Below are positions 4,926 through 6,866 of a DNA stretch of 6,866 nt, piece after piece (within the stretch, counting starts at the first letter, position 1; every line of letters starts with the position of its first letter). The DNA comes from Parcubacteria group bacterium Gr01-1014_72. GTDB taxonomy: Bacteria > Patescibacteriota > Minisyncoccia > Phycocordibacterales > VMFH01. The notes under the pieces were generated by a model. The model did no database searches. It saw only the letters and a program-made list of their open reading frames with translations, and was not told the DNA's origin. A program made the position numbers and the translations under genes. Location of the stretch: contig VMFH01000025.1 of NCBI GenBank assembly GCA_007375925.1, positions 1 through 6,866 on the forward strand, given 5' to 3'.

Positions 4926-5477
4926 CTACTGCCCTTCATTCGCCGCGAGAAGGTCGGCGAAATCTTTCTGCACCTGCTCCAATTTCGGATCTATGATGAG
5001 CTCGCAGTATTGATTCTGCGGGTTTCGTGCGTAGTAGTCGCGGTGGTACTCTTCCGCCGGAAAGAATTTCTCAAGCGGCACAACCTTTGTCACAATCGGC
5101 TTCCCGCCCTTCGCCGACACGGAAAGTTCCTTGATAAGCGCCTCCGTCTCGGTGCGCTGTTTGTCCGTCGTATAAAAGACTGCGGAGCGATACTGTGTCC
5201 CCACATCCGCCCCTTGCCGATCCTTGGTCGTCGGGTTGTGCGTTGCAAAAAATACCGTAAGGAGATTGCGAAAAGTAATCTGCGACGGGTCAAACGTAAT
5301 CCGGATCACCTCCGCGTGCCCTGTCCTCCCGCTTGAGACTGCTTCGTACGTGGGATGCTCGCTCGTCCCGCCCGCATACCCGGGCGCAACCGACAGAACC
5401 CCGCGAAGCATCTTAAACACCGCCTCGGTGCACCAGAAACACCCACCGCCAAACACCGCTGTGTCTGTCTTTTCCAT
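4926..5477 (-). CDS. msrA: Peptide methionine sulfoxide reductase MsrA
   Basis: A 183-aa enzyme that reduces methionine-S-sulfoxide in proteins back to methionine. The signature GGCFWC (11-16) holds the catalytic cysteine C13. PGYAGG (32-37), GHAEVIRI (53-60, catalytic Glu E56), THNPTTKDRQGADVGTQYRS (79-98) and EYHRDYYARNPQNQYC (143-158) follow. C158 in the last motif, and possibly C16, are candidates for the recycling disulfide. Length and all core motifs are complete. No signal peptide or TM segment is seen, so it should act in the cytoplasm. ATG 5477 is chosen because family members begin a few residues before GCFWC; a GTG at 5492, one base after the upstream stop, is an alternative. The 16-nt gap to the thioredoxin gene and lack of its own Shine-Dalgarno suggest operonic translation by coupling. 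It is the last gene of the ccdA-thioredoxin-msrA operon. Confidence 0.95.
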   Translation of the reverse strand: MEKTDTAVFGGGCFWCTEAVFKMLRGVLSVAPGYAGGTSEHPTYEAVSSGRTGHAEVIRITFDPSQITFRNLLTVFFATHNPTTKDRQGADVGTQYRSAVFYTTDKQRTETEALIKELSVSAKGGKPIVTKVVPLEKFFPAEEYHRDYYARNPQNQYCELIIDPKLEQVQKDFADLLAANEGQ

Positions 5478-5493
5478 GAGAATGAAAATCACA

Positions 5494-6588
5494 TCAACCG
5501 AACGTAAAGGTGAAGGCGCGGAAACCTGCGTTCTTGATCCTGATTTCTATTGTGTGTTCACCGGATACAGTATCGCGGATTAGCTTGTAGAGCCGCTCGT
5601 CTTGCACGCTCACGCGGCTCTCCGCGGCGGAAACATCCTCCCCCGCCATAGAACCAAGCGCCTTGCCGTCACGGAAGATTTCAATCTCCACACCCTCCTC
5701 CGCGCTCGCCACCATGTACACCTCTTTCGCGCGGTATCTGAATATGATGCTCGCCGAACCGGCGCTCTCAGCGTACTCGGGAGTGATGCGCCACGAACCT
5801 CCGAGGTAGAGTGTGTTCCGTTCAATGGTCTTCGGGAGAAAAAACATCTGCTCGCCCGCAGAACCGCTGCGCCCGTTGCCGAGAAGCTCGTTACGATCCG
5901 CCCCGAAGTACACTTCGGGACTCCCGACGCGTGGCGTAGCATCTGCGACTGACGACACAGGCGCTACACGACGCGCCACGGGCGGGGGGAATCCGAGCCG
6001 CACCGAGCGCTCTTGAAGCGCCGCGAGTATCGCCGCCTCGGTCTCGTCGTACCCGCCCTCACCAATGTGGTCATACACGACGTACCCGTCAATGTCTATC
6101 AAGTACTTCCGCGGCCAGTACTGGTTGCGGTAGGCCCTCCACGTGGAGTAATCGTTGTCCAAAACAACCGGGTACCCGATACCGAAGTTCGTCGCGGCTT
6201 TCCGCACATTCTCAATCTCCTTCTCAAACTCAAACTCCGGCGTATGGAGCCCGACGATGAGAAGTCCCTGGTCTTCGTACGCCTTCCACCAACTGTTGAG
6301 ATACGGAATGGTGCGCTGGCAGTTGATACAGGAGTAGGTCCAGATGTCCAGGAGGATGACCTTTTTCCCGATGTGGTCGGCAAGGGTGAATGGATCGCTG
6401 TTGAGGAAGCCGTCCGGCGTTGTGATCTCCTTTGCACGCTCATACCGCCCCTCCTTCTCCTCCTTCGTGAGGGCGACATCAACCGGCGTTGCCGTGGAAG
6501 CACGCGGCGAGAGTGGCCGGCTTTTCTCCAGATAGAGAATCGCGCCGATGACGGCGATGAGAACAAGCGCGGTCAGTACGTTCCTCAT
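5494..6588 (-). CDS. Membrane-anchored thioredoxin-like protein, DipZ C-terminal type
   Basis: A 364-aa extracytoplasmic thiol-redox protein. An N-terminal TM anchor or uncleaved signal (about 4-20) is followed by a linker and a redoxin/thioredoxin domain (about 55-192). The active site is CINC (C87, C90) in DIWTYSCINCQRTIPYL. Downstream motifs are GLHTPEFEFE (113-122), YPVVLDNDYSTW (139-150) and the likely cis-proline P159 in YWPRKYLIDIDG. A second, beta-rich domain (about 224-364; SPEVYFGADR, TLYLGGSW, and strands to the end) corresponds to the C-terminal domain of DipZ-type proteins. In DipZ these parts are fused to a CcdA membrane domain; here CcdA is a separate upstream gene 14 nt away. 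It should take electrons from CcdA and reduce disulfides or partner proteins outside the membrane. No Shine-Dalgarno is evident, so coupling within the operon is likely. The beta domain's ligand is unknown. Confidence 0.88.
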   Translation of the reverse strand: MRNVLTALVLIAVIGAILYLEKSRPLSPRASTATPVDVALTKEEKEGRYERAKEITTPDGFLNSDPFTLADHIGKKVILLDIWTYSCINCQRTIPYLNSWWKAYEDQGLLIVGLHTPEFEFEKEIENVRKAATNFGIGYPVVLDNDYSTWRAYRNQYWPRKYLIDIDGYVVYDHIGEGGYDETEAAILAALQERSVRLGFPPPVARRVAPVSSVADATPRVGSPEVYFGADRNELLGNGRSGSAGEQMFFLPKTIERNTLYLGGSWRITPEYAESAGSASIIFRYRAKEVYMVASAEEGVEIEIFRDGKALGSMAGEDVSAAESRVSVQDERLYKLIRDTVSGEHTIEIRIKNAGFRAFTFTFG

Positions 6589-6602
6589 AATCGTACCGAG
6601 AG

Positions 6603-6866
6603 TTACAACGATTCGCGGAGGAGAACGCTGTTGAGGAGCTCAAAATTGGCGATTCGTGACAAGTTGCCCGTGAAGATGAGGATGCCGAGAATAACGAGAA
6701 TGACGCCAAAAACGATGTTGATGTACCGCGCCGCCTTCGCAAACTTTCCGATGAAGCGGTTGGCCTCGCCTGCGAAGAGTCCGATGAGAAGAAACGGGAT
6801 CCCGAGTCCAAGCGCGTAGGCAAGGAGGAGCCCGAAAGCCGAGCCGGGGTGTGTCGCGGCAAGTCC
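6603..6866 (-). CDS. ccdA: CcdA/DsbD-type transmembrane electron carrier, C-terminal part (cut by window edge)
   Basis: The last 87 residues of a polytopic membrane protein; the N-terminal part lies outside the window. A TM segment with the family-typical AYALGLGIPFLLIGLF (about 16-31 of the visible part) is followed by a short basic loop (RFIGKFAKAARYIN) and another TM segment (INIVFGVILVILGILIF, about 49-65). The tail is hydrophilic. In CcdA and the DsbD membrane domain, two cysteines in earlier TM helices relay electrons from cytoplasmic thioredoxin to an outside thioredoxin domain; those cysteines are not in the visible part. The next gene encodes exactly such an outside partner, which strongly supports the call. 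The stop is 14 nt before the thioredoxin-like gene, so the two are almost certainly co-transcribed. Confidence 0.85.
   Translation of the reverse strand, partial: GLAATHPGSAFGLLLAYALGLGIPFLLIGLFAGEANRFIGKFAKAARYINIVFGVILVILGILIFTGNLSRIANFELLNSVLLRESL

Noticed and set aside
6013..6819. A 268-codon plus-strand ORF opposite the thioredoxin-like and ccdA genes
   Set aside because: It is the antisense shadow of two clearly recognised genes; its own translation shows no domain and crosses their boundary.

Overview
The window looks like ordinary chromosome from a small-genome bacterium, most likely Candidate Phyla Radiation (Patescibacteria, Parcubacteria-like). This placement is an inference. It rests on family resemblance: a lone GspG-type pseudopilin, a DUF5666-type secreted protein, a compact two-TM histidine kinase with an HELRTPANAIKW H-box, and a split DipZ-type redox module. 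It also rests on compact spacing, moderately high GC, and several starts that appear to lack a 5' leader. No alignment was possible.

Layout. On the left, a sensor histidine kinase (minus strand, cut by the window edge) diverges from a GspG-like pseudopilin (plus). The pseudopilin converges on a minus-strand block that reads, in transcription order, endonuclease IV (nfo), a secreted triple-repeat DUF5666-like protein, and a small DedA/VTT membrane protein. nfo diverges from a plus-strand RsuA/RluB-family rRNA pseudouridine synthase. That gene converges on a 68-aa acidic protein of unknown function, with a perfect 8-bp stem-loop between them. An intergenic stretch of about 180 bp follows, carrying a DnaA-box-like 9-mer and a perfect 22-bp inverted repeat. 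On the right is a minus-strand operon: ccdA (3' end only), then an extracytoplasmic thioredoxin with a DipZ-type C-terminal domain, then msrA.

How the genes work together. The right-hand operon is the clearest functional unit. CcdA should carry electrons across the membrane to the anchored CINC thioredoxin, and MsrA repairs oxidised methionine. Together they suggest a thiol and methionine redox-repair module. nfo (abasic-site repair) and the pseudouridine synthase share a 92-bp divergent promoter region.

The most notable signals are not new genes. First, four genes (kinase, DedA, nfo, pseudouridine synthase) each have a -10-like hexamer exactly 6 nt before the ATG, which points to leaderless mRNAs. 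Second, the pseudopilin has an odd 35-residue leader encoded through three perfect 7-nt repeats, so repeat copy number or a 1-nt indel would change its reading frame. I see no convincing wholly new multi-gene system here.
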